NCBI GenBank assembly: GCA_017883205.1
Contig: JADGNZ010000021.1
Coordinates: 1 to 64,000 of the forward strand
DNA: 64,000 nt
Direction: 5' to 3'
Source of the DNA: Thermoanaerobaculia bacterium
Lineage (GTDB): Bacteria; Acidobacteriota; Thermoanaerobaculia; Gp7-AA8
The notes below the pieces were generated by a model, which had not been told where the DNA came from, did not search any database, and saw only the letters and a list, made by a program, of their open reading frames with translations. The translations under genes and the position numbers were made by a program. Numbering within the stretch: position 1 is the stretch's first letter; every line of letters starts with the position of its first letter. Positions 44,297 to 56,880 of this stretch are shown piece by piece.

Positions 44297-46732
44297 CTAT
44301 TCGTTCGCTGCGTTCGGTCTTGCGGCGATTGCCGCCCGATAGTCGCACTCGGGATTGTTGCAATACTCGATGTGGCCCTCGCGCTTGGTCTCCTTCTCGA
44401 GAAGGTAGGTGGCGGCGCATTTCGGGCAGGGGCGAGGTACCGGGCGATTGTTCAGTGCGAAGTCGCACTTGGGATAGCGCGAGCACGAGAAGAAGATGCC
44501 ACGCCGCGAACGCCGCTCGACCAGCTCGCCTTCCTTGCAGGTGGGGCAGGAGACGCCGGTCGGCTTCGGAGGTGTGCCTTTCCCGCCTCCGATCTTGCGG
44601 ATGGTCTTGCAGTCAGGATAGCCGGAGCAGGAGTAGAACGGGCCGTAACGGCCGCTCTTGAGGACCATCTCTTTGCCGCAGTTCTCACACGGCGGCTGCG
44701 GCTCGTTCGGAATGTTCGCTTTGAGGAGGCGTGGGTCTTTGGTGTTCTTGCAGTCTGGATAGCCGGTGCAGGCGTAGAACTGGCCGAAGCGCGAACGCTT
44801 GAGCTGCATCGGCTTGCCGCATTTGTCGCAGACGATCGCCTCGCCCTCGGGTGTCTCAGCCACATCGCCGCGCGCCGTTTCTTTCGTGTTCTTGCACTCG
44901 GGATAGTTCGAGCACGCCAGGAATTCGCCGAAGCGGCCGAACTTGATAGCCATCGGAGAGCCGCATTTCTCGCAGATCTCGTCCGTTTCGACGCCGGTGC
45001 GCTTCACCTCGACCATCTCTTTTCCGGCGCGAGCGAGGTCCTTGTTGAACTTCAGCGAGAAGTCTCTCATCGCCTCGTGCCACTCGACTTTGCCCTCTTC
45101 GATCTCGTCGAGCTTTCCTTCCAGCTCCGCCGTGTAGCCTTCGTCGATGATGTCGCCGAAGGAAGCTTTGAGGAGTTTCGTGACGAGCATGCCGAGCTGC
45201 GTCGGAAAGAACTTGCCGTCGTCCTTGTAGGTGTAGTCGCGCGTCTGGATCGTCGTCATGATCGAGCCGTACGTCGACGGACGGCCGATGCCGTTCTCTT
45301 CCAGCGCCTTCACCAGCGTTGCTTCCGTGTAGCGAGCGGGCGGCTGCGTGAAGTTCTGTTTCGTGTCGAGATTCACGAGCGAGAGCACTTCGCCCTCATT
45401 CATCGCCGGAAGCGCCTTGGAGTTCTCGGGCCTCTCGTCGTCGTCATCCGCACCATCGACCGATGCGTCCTGGAAGACGGCCAGGAAGCCGGCGAACTTC
45501 TGCACTTCACCCGAAGCGCGGAGCGTGTACGCACCGTTGCGGATGTCGACATCGGTGACGTCGAAGAGGGCGGGCTTCATCTGAGACGCTACGAAGCGGT
45601 CCCAGATCAGCTTGTAAAGGTTGTACTCCTCGCGGGTGAGGTGATCCTTGATCGCATCGGGCTCGTGGTCGAGCGATGTCGGGCGGACGGCCTCGTGAGC
45701 CTCCTGCGCCTGTGCAGCTTTCTTAACACGATAAACGTTTGGCTTTTCTGGAAGGATATCAGCGCCGTATTTTGTGCCGATATATTGTCGCACTTCGGTG
45801 ATGGCATCCTCGCTGATGCGAACCGAGTCGGTACGCATATAGGTGATCAAGCCCACATGCCCGAACGCGCCAAGCTCTTTGCCTTCGTAGAGCTTCTGCG
45901 CGATCTGCATCGTGCGCTTCACGGGATATTTGAAGCGGTTGTACGCCGTGCGCTGCAGCGTTGACGTGATGAACGGCGCCGCCGCGGTCTGCTTCTTCTC
46001 TTTTCGCGCAATCGCTTCGACTGCAAACGTGCCCGACTTCAGTGCTGCTTCGATCTTTCGGGCCTGCTCCTCGTTATCGACGTCAGCTTTCTTCCCGTCG
46101 ATCTTCGTGAGCTTGGCGATGAACTGCGGCGGCATACCTGCTGCCAGCTTCGCAGCGAAGCTCCAGTACTCTTCGGGCACGAACGCTTTGATCGACTCCT
46201 CGCGGTCGACGATCATTTTCAGTGCGACCGATTGCACGCGGCCGGCAGAAAGTCCGCGCCGCACTTTGTCCCAGAGCAAGGGAGAGAGCTTGTAGCCGAC
46301 CAGGCGATCGAGGACGCGCCGGGCCTGCTGCGCATTGACCTTATTCATGTCGATCTCGCCAGGCTGATCGATTGCCTTGCGGACCGCGTTCTTCGTGATT
46401 TCGTGGAAAAGGATGCGGCGGACTTTCGTGGCGTCGCCGCCGAGAAGCTTCATCACGTGCCAGCCGATCGCCTCTCCCTCGCGATCAGGGTCCGATGCGA
46501 TGAAAACGGTCGTGGCTTTCTTTGCGGCGGCCCTCAGCTCGCTGACGACCTTCTCTTTCCCTTCGAGAACCTCGTATGTCGGCTCGAAGGTCTCTTCGTC
46601 GACGCCGAGCTCGCTCTTGGGGAGATCGCGAACGTGACCGACGGAGGCTTTGACGATGTAGTCGCTACCGATGAACTTGTTGATCGTCTTCGCTTTCGCG
46701 GGAGACTCGACGATGACGAGGTTTTTGGCCAT
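44297..46732 (-). CDS. topA: DNA topoisomerase I
   Basis: This encodes 811 residues of type IA topoisomerase, which relaxes negative supercoils by single-strand passage. The Toprim domain begins MAKNLVIVESPAKAKTINKF; acidic metal residues are in SDPDREGEAIGWH. The catalytic tyrosine is Tyr298 in GLITYMRTDSVRIS. The C-terminus has five Cys4 zinc-ribbon modules, starting CEKCGSPMAIKFGRFG, CDKCGKPMQLK, CENCGKEMVLK, CPTCKEGELVE and CPKCAATYLLE; this count is above the three of E. coli. The start MAKN at 46732 is favoured over an ATG five codons upstream. Confidence 0.97.
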   Translation of the reverse strand: MAKNLVIVESPAKAKTINKFIGSDYIVKASVGHVRDLPKSELGVDEETFEPTYEVLEGKEKVVSELRAAAKKATTVFIASDPDREGEAIGWHVMKLLGGDATKVRRILFHEITKNAVRKAIDQPGEIDMNKVNAQQARRVLDRLVGYKLSPLLWDKVRRGLSAGRVQSVALKMIVDREESIKAFVPEEYWSFAAKLAAGMPPQFIAKLTKIDGKKADVDNEEQARKIEAALKSGTFAVEAIARKEKKQTAAAPFITSTLQRTAYNRFKYPVKRTMQIAQKLYEGKELGAFGHVGLITYMRTDSVRISEDAITEVRQYIGTKYGADILPEKPNVYRVKKAAQAQEAHEAVRPTSLDHEPDAIKDHLTREEYNLYKLIWDRFVASQMKPALFDVTDVDIRNGAYTLRASGEVQKFAGFLAVFQDASVDGADDDDERPENSKALPAMNEGEVLSLVNLDTKQNFTQPPARYTEATLVKALEENGIGRPSTYGSIMTTIQTRDYTYKDDGKFFPTQLGMLVTKLLKASFGDIIDEGYTAELEGKLDEIEEGKVEWHEAMRDFSLKFNKDLARAGKEMVEVKRTGVETDEICEKCGSPMAIKFGRFGEFLACSNYPECKNTKETARGDVAETPEGEAIVCDKCGKPMQLKRSRFGQFYACTGYPDCKNTKDPRLLKANIPNEPQPPCENCGKEMVLKSGRYGPFYSCSGYPDCKTIRKIGGGKGTPPKPTGVSCPTCKEGELVERRSRRGIFFSCSRYPKCDFALNNRPVPRPCPKCAATYLLEKETKREGHIEYCNNPECDYRAAIAARPNAANE

Positions 46733-46935
46733 TGCGGAACGCCCCAAACTTCCACGCCGACGCCGGAATTCCTCGCGCGCGCATCATGCGCACGCGTACG
46801 CGGGGCGCCGGAGTGGTCTGAGGCGCGGACGATAGCACCGGACGTCAGGAAGGCCAAAAAACGCTACGAGACGTGGAGTTTGGTCGCCAAATGGTTGATG
46901 AGTCTTGGCCAAGCAACGCCGTCGACCGTGTCGAC

Positions 46936-48315
46936 CTACTCTTCTTCGTCCTCGTCGGCGCCGCCGGCGGATTTGTACTTCTTTGTCTTGTTATAGAGCG
47001 TCTTGTATGAGATGCCAAGAATCTCGGCGGTCTTGCGGCGGTCGCCGTCGGTCATGTTCAGCGTCTCTTCAATGACGATCCGCTCGACTTCTTCCATCGG
47101 CTGACCGAGGGGGATCATCACGCCTTCCTTCGAACGGCGCTTGCGGGCACCGAGGAGCTTGTCCGGAAGGCACTCGAGAGTGAGGCTGCTGCCGCGAGCC
47201 ATGATAAAGGCGCGGTTGATCACGTTGCGCAGCTCGCGAACGTTGCCTGGCCACTCGTACTGCTGCAGCGCTTCGATGAAATCCGTCTCGATCGTCTCCA
47301 CCTTCTTCTCTTCCGTCTCGTTCAGCTTCTGCAGGAAGAAGTGTGAGAACAAAGGGATGTCTTCGAGGCGCTCGCGAAGCGGCGGCACTTCGATGGGGAA
47401 GACGTTGAGGCGGTAGTAAAGATCCTCGCGCATCTTGCCGTCGATGATCGCCTTCTGCGGATCACGGTTCGACGCAGCGATGACCCGCGCCTCGATGTAG
47501 ATCTCTTCGTTGCCGCCGACGCGCCGGAACTTCCCTTCCTCAAGCACGCGCAGGAGCTTGACCTGCAGCTCGATCGGCATCTCGGTGATCTCGTCGAGGA
47601 AGACCGTGCCGCCTTTAGCGACTTCGAAGTAGCCTTCGCGCCGCTTGATCGCATTCGTAAACGCGCCTTTTTCGTGTCCGAAGATCTCGGACTCGATCAG
47701 CGTCGGAGAGATGGCGCCACAGTTGAACGCGATGAACGGCTTGAGCCGCCGGCGCGAGAGCGAGTGAATCGTGTTGGCAACGACTTCCTTCCCCGAGCCC
47801 GACTCGCCGACGATGAAGACGTTCGCGTCGGTGTTCGCGACCATCTCGATCTCTTCGAAGAGTTTCTGCATCCTCGGCGACTTGCCGACGAGATGGCCGA
47901 GCGCTCCCATTTTCTGGAGCTGACGACGAAGCTCGAGGATCTCCTGCTTCATCATCTGCTTGTCTTCGACGGTCTTGAGGATGACCTGCAGGCGCGGGAG
48001 GTCGACCGGCTTCGTGACGTAATCCTCGGCGCCGACCTTGAGCGCCTTGACAGCGGAGTCGACGGTAGCGTGGCCCGTGAGGATGACGACCGAGACGCCG
48101 GGATACGTTTCTTTGATCCGGTGTAGAAGGTCGAGGCCGGAGCCGTCCGGAAGTTTCAGATCGACGATCGCGACGTCGGGGACCATCTTGGAAATGGAGC
48201 TCCAACCGGCCTTAACCGTGTCGGCGACTTCCGCTTCGTAACCCCAGTCTTCGACCACGTCGGCCATACCGGCACTCGTAGCGCGATCATCATCAACGAT
48301 CAGTACTTTTTTCAT
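46936..48315 (-). CDS. NtrC-type sigma-54-dependent response regulator
   Basis: This encodes 459 residues. A receiver domain (1-120) carries Asp52 as phosphate acceptor and the DDD acidic pocket. The AAA+ domain (about 145-380) has Walker [12 protein letters not shown], the sigma-54 contact loop ending GAFTNAIKR, and the Arg-finger region. A Fis-type helix-turn-helix ([26 protein letters not shown]) ends the protein. It should activate sigma-54 promoters on phosphorylation; targets are unknown. Its ATG overlaps the stop of the kinase-like gene, so the two form a coupled pair. The 188 bases to topA are featureless. Confidence 0.95.
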   Translation of the reverse strand: MKKVLIVDDDRATSAGMADVVEDWGYEAEVADTVKAGWSSISKMVPDVAIVDLKLPDGSGLDLLHRIKETYPGVSVVILTGHATVDSAVKALKVGAEDYVTKPVDLPRLQVILKTVEDKQMMKQEILELRRQLQKMGALGHLVGKSPRMQKLFEEIEMVANTDANVFIVGESGSGKEVVANTIHSLSRRRLKPFIAFNCGAISPTLIESEIFGHEKGAFTNAIKRREGYFEVAKGGTVFLDEITEMPIELQVKLLRVLEEGKFRRVGGNEEIYIEARVIAASNRDPQKAIIDGKMREDLYYRLNVFPIEVPPLRERLEDIPLFSHFFLQKLNETEEKKVETIETDFIEALQQYEWPGNVRELRNVINRAFIMARGSSLTLECLPDKLLGARKRRSKEGVMIPLGQPMEEVERIVIEETLNMTDGDRRKTAEILGISYKTLYNKTKKYKSAGGADEDEEE

Positions 48316-48974
48316 GGTTGACCCGGAAAAGACAGACGGATTACGACCTTATCATGTTCCTCGGCAGCGTTCATCTCACCGCCGTAGGTCTCGACGATGA
48401 GTCTGGCTGCTGCCAGCGAGAGATCGGGATTGCCGAGCGCGTCGGTGTAGTAGAACTTGAATATCTTCGTCATTTCGAAGTCCTCGGCAGCTGGATCTCC
48501 GAAGATGGCAAGAGAGAACGATTCTGCATTCTTCTCGACCGAAGCCTGCCGGCCCTCCTGACGAAAGACTCGCTCGGCGCCCTCAAAAAACAGCGTGAAG
48601 GCTTGTCGAATTCTGGATTCGTGGCCCGATAAAGGAAACGGCCCATCGACCGGAGCAAGCTCAAATGACGCGTCCGCTGCCGCCTCTGCGCAGAGCGCGC
48701 AGACGTCGAGCGTCGTCAGCTCTTCGTCGCTTCTCGGAGGTGTGGAAAGGACGAAGAAGGCGTCGAAGATCCGCGCCATGCGGCGCAGTTCCAGTTCGAT
48801 CGATCGAGCGTAAGCGTTGACCTTCTCATCGTCGCCGCCGGCCAGCTTCGACACGCGCATGCGGAGCAACTCGAGGTTGAGCACGGCGACGTTCAACGGC
48901 GTCTTGAGATCGTGCGCGGTGTCGCTGCTACGTCGAAAGTTCGTCTTCGCGAAGCTCTCGAGCCAGGGTTCCAT
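48312..48974 (-). CDS. Histidine kinase-like protein with degenerate ATPase domain
   Basis: This encodes 220 residues without membrane or sensor segments. The dimerisation box is good: His21 in SSDTAHDLKTPLNVAVLNLELLR. The expected ATP-binding part is weak. The N-box region reads SRIRQAFTLFFEGAERVF without the usual Asn, no DxGxG is seen, and GNPDLSLAAARLIVETYGGEM replaces the GLGL motif. It may be a very divergent kinase, a phosphotransfer partner or a phosphatase for the coupled response regulator. Confidence 0.72.
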   Translation of the reverse strand: MEPWLESFAKTNFRRSSDTAHDLKTPLNVAVLNLELLRMRVSKLAGGDDEKVNAYARSIELELRRMARIFDAFFVLSTPPRSDEELTTLDVCALCAEAAADASFELAPVDGPFPLSGHESRIRQAFTLFFEGAERVFRQEGRQASVEKNAESFSLAIFGDPAAEDFEMTKIFKFYYTDALGNPDLSLAAARLIVETYGGEMNAAEEHDKVVIRLSFPGQP

Positions 48975-49029
48975 GTCAGATGTGAGTCGGTGTCATCGCG
49001 GCGATACGTATGAAGAAAACAACAAATAA

Positions 49030-49045
49030 GGGGGCGCGCGCCCCC
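49030..49045 (-). terminator. Probable terminator of the atp cluster
   Basis: A perfect palindrome, GGGGGCGCGCGCCCCC, lies 150 bases beyond the atpC stop. On the minus strand it is followed by TTATTTGTTGTTTTC, which fits intrinsic termination of the ATP synthase transcript before the kinase-like gene. The rest of the gap 48975-49197 is featureless. Confidence 0.7.
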
Positions 49046-49197
49046 TGGATTCTATTGCGCCCCGCCGGATGGTGTGGCGGTCGGTAGCGTAATGCGCAGT
49101 AGCAAAACCAGCGCTGCTGCGGGTTGATGATGTCTGCGGCTTTTACTCGCCTGCTGGTGTGTTGTCAACGGGTTGGCAATTATCCCATTCCGACCGC

Positions 49198-49614
49198 TCA
49201 CTCCTTGCCGATACCGATCATTGCAATCGACTCTTCCAGACGAGCCTCGACAAGGTGAAATTCCGGATCGTGGGACGAAAGGTACTGCAGTTCCTTTTCC
49301 GCAGCCGCACGCTCGGCTTCGGCTGCCGCGGGATCGATCTCCGAGGCGAGAATGCCACGCTCCGCCAGCACGATCACGCGGGCAGGCAGCACCTCGGCGA
49401 AGCCCCACGAAAGCACCATCCGGTGGAACACGGTTCCGGTGCGATAACGCATCTCACCGATCTTCAGGGTCGTCAGCAGGGGCGTATGCCCGGGCAGCAC
49501 GCCGATCTCACCGTCGCTCGCCGGCAGCACGACTTCATCGACATCGATCTCGACGATCTTCCGTTCGCGCGAGACGACGGTGAGTGTGAGCTTGGTTGGG
49601 AGCGCGTCTGCCAT
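49198..49614 (-). CDS. atpC: ATP synthase F1 subunit epsilon
   Basis: This encodes 138 residues of the central-stalk epsilon subunit that couples rotation and can inhibit ATP hydrolysis. The N-terminal beta-sandwich is full: LTVVSRERKIVEIDVDEVVLPASDGEIGVLPGHTPLL and TVFHRMVLSWGFAEVLPARVIVLAERG. The C-terminal helical hairpin (DPAAAEAERAAAEKELQYL) is present. AAGGAA precedes the ATG. It is the last gene of the atp cluster, with 10 bases to atpD. Confidence 0.96.
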   Translation of the reverse strand: MADALPTKLTLTVVSRERKIVEIDVDEVVLPASDGEIGVLPGHTPLLTTLKIGEMRYRTGTVFHRMVLSWGFAEVLPARVIVLAERGILASEIDPAAAEAERAAAEKELQYLSSHDPEFHLVEARLEESIAMIGIGKE

Positions 49615-49624
49615 TCGATTCCTT

Positions 49625-51963
<2,339 letters not shown>

Positions 51964-52003
51964 TTGATTGCTTAATTGATTGCTTAATTGATTGATCGGT
52001 CAG
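51964..52003. repeat. Short direct repeat between atpA and atpG
   Basis: The AT-rich spacer reads TTGATTGCTTAA twice followed by TTGATTGATCGG, a 12-base direct repeat in a GC-rich cluster. It has no ribosome-site sequence close to the atpG ATG. It may lower or modulate atpG translation or be a simple slippage product. Confidence 0.65.
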
Positions 52004-53542
<1,539 letters not shown>

Positions 53543-53589
53543 AAAGTCTCCCGAAAATGCTTCGCGCTAAAAGCAGCACGCTAAAGTCA

Positions 53590-54123
53590 TCACGCTAATG
53601 ATGCGCGGAATTTCTCGATCTTACCTGACACGGAAGCGTCATAAACCTCGCTCCCGATCTTTGCCACGAATCCTCCGATGAGATCCGGATCGACCGTGAC
53701 ATCGATGTCGACGTTTGCGCCGACCTTGCGCTCGAGCATCGCCCGCAGCTCGCTTTGTTCTTTCGCCGAAAGCTCGCTGGCGGAGCGCACCTCGGCGGCC
53801 ACAGTTCCGGTTGCCTCGCGGATCATCGTCGCCAGTCCGGCCACGATCGCGGCGAGGTCGTTGATACGGCGGTTCTGAATGAGGACGTCGAGCAGCCGCA
53901 CGGCCAGCTCGGACAGGCCGAGATGACCGGCGATCGCAGCCGTCACCTTGTGCTTCGAATCGAAGTCGATGCCAGGATTGGCGTACATCTGCTGCAGGTC
54001 GCCCGATGATTGGCGGACCTTCTCGAAGGTTGTCATTTCGTCGCGAAGCGCAGCCGCCTTTTCGGGCGACTGCACGGTGTCCATGATGGCGCGTGCGTAC
54101 GGTCTGGCGAATCGTCGGATCAT
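53590..54123 (-). CDS. atpH: ATP synthase F1 subunit delta
   Basis: This encodes 177 residues of the peripheral-stalk delta subunit that joins b subunits to alpha. The N-terminal six-helix domain starts RRFARPYARAIMDTVQ, and the conserved C-terminal part is TVDPDLIGGFVAKIGSEVYDASVSGKIEKFRASL. Its ATG overlaps the stop of the upstream b gene (ATGA). Confidence 0.96.
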   Translation of the reverse strand: MIRRFARPYARAIMDTVQSPEKAAALRDEMTTFEKVRQSSGDLQQMYANPGIDFDSKHKVTAAIAGHLGLSELAVRLLDVLIQNRRINDLAAIVAGLATMIREATGTVAAEVRSASELSAKEQSELRAMLERKVGANVDIDVTVDPDLIGGFVAKIGSEVYDASVSGKIEKFRASLA

Positions 54124-54773
54124 GTACGTGCCCCTTCCACTTCCCGGACACTCTCTTCGAAGAGCCGCTCGCGATCGTGGTCGGTTACCTTTTCACGGAG
54201 GATCTGCTCGGCGCGCTGCGTGGCCAGCTCGCCGGCGAACTCGGTCAGTTCGTGACGCGCATGTTTGAGCCGGCTCTCCACTTCGTTGCGGGCCGACTGC
54301 AGGATCTTCTGCGCTTCGGCCTCGGCCGCAGCAATGAGCTCGCGTTTTTGCCGCTCGCCTTCCACTTGTGCGCGCTCCTGAATGCCGCGGACGTCGGCCT
54401 CGATCTGCGTCAGCCTGGCCTGAATGTCGCCGGCAAGTTGATCGGCCTTGGCGCGGCGCGCCCGGGCCTCTTCGGCATCCGTCTGAATCTGGACGCGGCG
54501 CGCGGCGAGTGCCTTCTTGACCGGTCCGCCGATCAGCCATCCGAGAACCCCGAAGAAGAGGAGCATGTTGACGAGCTTCAGGATCCAGCCAGGAATCCCG
54601 AAGTACGTCTTCGGTGGCCCGAGCTCGCCTCCGTGCGCCTCGTTCGGATGCGTCTCTTCGTGAGAAACCTTCTCGGCGCCTTGCGCGACGTTGCCGGCGT
54701 CGTTGCCATGCTTCTGCGCGAAGAGAACTGCCGGAACGAGTAGCAGCGTGATGATCAGGATCAGACGCCGCAT
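54120..54773 (-). CDS. atpF: ATP synthase F0 subunit b, with signal-like leader
   Basis: This encodes 217 residues. The protein has an N-terminal signal-like hydrophobic stretch (LILIITLLLVPAVLFAQKHG), a polar ~40-residue segment, then the usual membrane helix (GWILKLVNMLLFFGVLGWLIGGPV) and a long charged helix that forms the stator. The extra leader and polar segment make it longer than the ~156-residue E. coli b; similar leaders occur in some other phyla. Its ATG overlaps the stop of the second b-type gene upstream (ATGA). Confidence 0.93.
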   Translation of the reverse strand: MRRLILIITLLLVPAVLFAQKHGNDAGNVAQGAEKVSHEETHPNEAHGGELGPPKTYFGIPGWILKLVNMLLFFGVLGWLIGGPVKKALAARRVQIQTDAEEARARRAKADQLAGDIQARLTQIEADVRGIQERAQVEGERQKRELIAAAEAEAQKILQSARNEVESRLKHARHELTEFAGELATQRAEQILREKVTDHDRERLFEESVREVEGART

Positions 54774-55207
54774 CAAACCGCTCTCCCCAGAATCCGTTCC
54801 GCTGCCAGTTGCGCCAGCGCTTCGGATTCCCGAACGATCTTCGCGCGCGCTTCGACGACATCCTGTTTGAGGCGCTCGTCGGCTTCGTTGACGATCGCGT
54901 TCGCGTCGTTGTGCGTTTTGTCGACGATGGAGGCGCGATACGCGGCCGCGTCGCGGCGGAAGTGATCGCGCACATCGGCGGCAGCATGCCGCGCCGCGTG
55001 AAGCTGGTTCTCCATCAGCGAGGTTGCTTCGCTGAAGCGAACCATCGACTGCTCGTAGAGGTCGTTCGCAGAGCGCACTTCCTCCTCGCGCGCCTCAATC
55101 ACCTGATTGATGGGCCGGAGGAAGAACCTGCTGACGATCAGATAGTTCAGGATGAAAATCACCATGATCGCGAGCAGAGAGTAATCGGGCGTCAGATTGA
55201 TTTGCAT
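54773..55207 (-). CDS. ATP synthase F0 subunit b' (second b-type)
   Basis: This encodes 144 residues with one N-terminal membrane helix (YSLLAIMVIFILNYLIVSRFFLRPINQVIEAREEEV) and a long charged helix. Two different b-type genes in tandem suggest a b/b' heterodimeric stator. The start at MQINLTPDYS (55207) is the family-like start; a longer frame to 55279 overlaps the divergent YkgJ region. It is the first gene of the cluster: no atpB or atpE precedes it. Confidence 0.92.
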   Translation of the reverse strand: MQINLTPDYSLLAIMVIFILNYLIVSRFFLRPINQVIEAREEEVRSANDLYEQSMVRFSEATSLMENQLHAARHAAADVRDHFRRDAAAYRASIVDKTHNDANAIVNEADERLKQDVVEARAKIVRESEALAQLAAERILGRAV

Positions 55208-55318
55208 AGACTGTTTTGGAGCCGGAAAAACCGGCGCGTGAGAACCGCGCCGAACCCCGAGGCGGCGGTTGTATACCACAAGGGAAAGAACGTTGTCACC
55301 TCGCCGGTTGTTCGCGCT

Positions 55319-55891
55319 GTGCCGGATAAAACGTCAACAGAAACCTATATCAGCGTGCTCGAGCACGCGGACGATTTCTTTCGCGGCGTTGCCGCGGCGC
55401 AACCACAAAGCCTGCAATGCGGACGTGGTTGTTCGCTCTGCTGCTACGGCATCTTTGAGATCGGCTCGGGCGATGTTCCGCTTCTCGCAGAAGGGCTGGA
55501 GAAGCTACACCACAAACGCCGGGCGATGATCATCCGCCGGGCACGGGAGATCGTTTCATCGTCCGCGCATCCTGATCTTCGCGATTGCACGCCGGCCGAG
55601 AAAGCGGCGTTCTTCGATCGCACCGCGTCGACGCCTTGTCCGAACCTGAACGAACGCGGCGAATGTCTGATGTACGAGCACCGGCCGCTGGTCTGCCGCA
55701 CATTCGGTCTTCCCGTTCGCGACGGCGATCGCTACATCGGCGACATCTGCGAGCTGAATTTCCGCGATGCCTCGCAACCGCAGCGCGAGAAAGCCGCCTG
55801 GGACCTGCAGTGGGAGGACGCGCTCGGCGCCGAGGACGAATACACGATCCCCGAGGCGATCGTGTTGATTGCGCGAATGCGGGGGTGGTGA
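55319..55891 (+). CDS. YkgJ-type cysteine-cluster protein
   Basis: This encodes about 190 residues of the YkgJ group, which carry a cysteine cluster thought to bind zinc or iron. The cluster begins CGRGCSLCCYGIFEIGSGDVPLL and continues with Cys in STPCPNLNERGECLMYEHRPLVCRTFGLPV. The function of the family is not settled. The start is placed at GTG 55319; no ATG is available in frame near the family start, so the exact start is uncertain. It is divergent from the atp cluster. Confidence 0.8.
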   Translation: MPDKTSTETYISVLEHADDFFRGVAAAQPQSLQCGRGCSLCCYGIFEIGSGDVPLLAEGLEKLHHKRRAMIIRRAREIVSSSAHPDLRDCTPAEKAAFFDRTASTPCPNLNERGECLMYEHRPLVCRTFGLPVRDGDRYIGDICELNFRDASQPQREKAAWDLQWEDALGAEDEYTIPEAIVLIARMRGW

Positions 55892-55904
55892 AGTGCGCGC
55901 CTGC

Positions 55905-56372
55905 GGCGCGCGTTGTCGGTTGTCGGTTGGATGCGCTTCGCGCGTTGTCCTGCGTTAGCCCTGCGTTAGCCTGCTTTTCTCACGCTCTTATCGCAACCTT
56001 CCAATCGAGCGCCTTCTCCCCCACGGTTTTTGGGGGGGAGAAGGTGGCCGAAGGCCGGATGAGGGGGCGTTCCCACGGGTACGACATCCGTGCATGTGCC
56101 ACGGTTTCAGGCAGTTCGGACGAGGTGTGGGTGATCGTCCTGCGTATTTGCTCCCCCCTCATCCGGCTTCGCCACCTTCTCCCCCCGCAAAAAGCGCGGG
56201 GGGAGAAGGCGCTCGATTGGGAAGCACTCCAAGAAAAAAGAGGTGTGGCCTGGTGAGGTAGTGCGCTGCGCGCGTTGTCAGTTGTCGGTTGGTTGCGGCT
56301 CCGCCGCGTTGTCCAGCGGTTTTCAAACGCGCGCAGCGCAACCAACCGACAACCGACAACGCGCGCAAGCGC
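55905..56372. repeat. Composite repeat region with two nested inverted repeats
   Basis: The 485-base gap between the YkgJ gene and the bactofilin is made of two repeat types. TCGAGCGCCTTCTCCCCC ... GAGAAGGTGGCCGAAGGCC near 56005-56070 faces its complement near 56150-56215 (CTCATCCGGCTTCGCCACC ... GGGAGAAGGCGCTCGATT). Outside these, GTTGTCGGTTGTCGGTTGG (55913-55931) recurs near 56275-56294 and, reversed, as CCAACCGACAACCGACAACG near 56341-56360. No gene is convincing here. Confidence 0.8.
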
Positions 56373-56376
56373 ACAA

Positions 56377-56880
56377 CTACGCCTTCGATGCGATATTCGT
56401 AACCGTCGCCGGCTTCTTGTCGCCCATCACGCAATTGCCCTGGAAGATGGCGCCCTCTTCGATGATCAGGGCTGGTGTGTCGATGTCGCTGTAGACCTTG
56501 CCGTTGCGGTGGATCTCCACGCGCTGCGCGGCCACGATCTTGCCGACGATGGTCCCGCTGATGGCGATGCGGCCGACGTGGATGTCGCCTTCGATGTGCG
56601 CGCTCTCGCCGACGATCAGCTCGTTCTTCGATACGATTTTGCCGTTGAAGCGCCCATCGATCCGCATCGTGTCTTCGAATTCCAGCTCGCCGTGAAACGA
56701 GGAGCCGCGATCGAGGAAGCCATTCAGTTCACCACTCTTGTTTTTCATATCGTTCCTCATGCCCTTCTCCACTCCCGGCATCCGGCTCCCGCGCAGGATC
56801 AGCAGGAATCCCAATGCGGCAACCAGCACGGCCGCGGCAACCAGGAGCGTACTGCTAACGGCGCCTCCCCATGAGCTCAT
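56377..56880 (-). CDS. Bactofilin with N-terminal membrane helix
   Basis: This encodes 167 residues. The bactofilin core (about 48-150: GELNGFLDRGSSFHGELEFEDTMRIDGRFNGKI ... VEIHRNGKVYSDIDTPALIIEEGAIFQGNCVM) is a beta-helix that polymerises into filaments. An N-terminal hydrophobic segment (about 10-30: STLLVAAAVLVAALGFLLIL) would anchor it. The ATG overlaps the end of parB by 26 bases; an internal ATG at 56760 with GGAG upstream could give a soluble form. Linkage to parAB recalls the bactofilin-ParABS connection known in Myxococcus. Confidence 0.9.
   Translation of the reverse strand: MSSWGGAVSSTLLVAAAVLVAALGFLLILRGSRMPGVEKGMRNDMKNKSGELNGFLDRGSSFHGELEFEDTMRIDGRFNGKIVSKNELIVGESAHIEGDIHVGRIAISGTIVGKIVAAQRVEIHRNGKVYSDIDTPALIIEEGAIFQGNCVMGDKKPATVTNIASKA

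Noticed and set aside
49030-49045. Restriction-type or operator palindrome
   Set aside because: The T-rich run following it on the minus strand and its place after the atp cluster favour a terminator.
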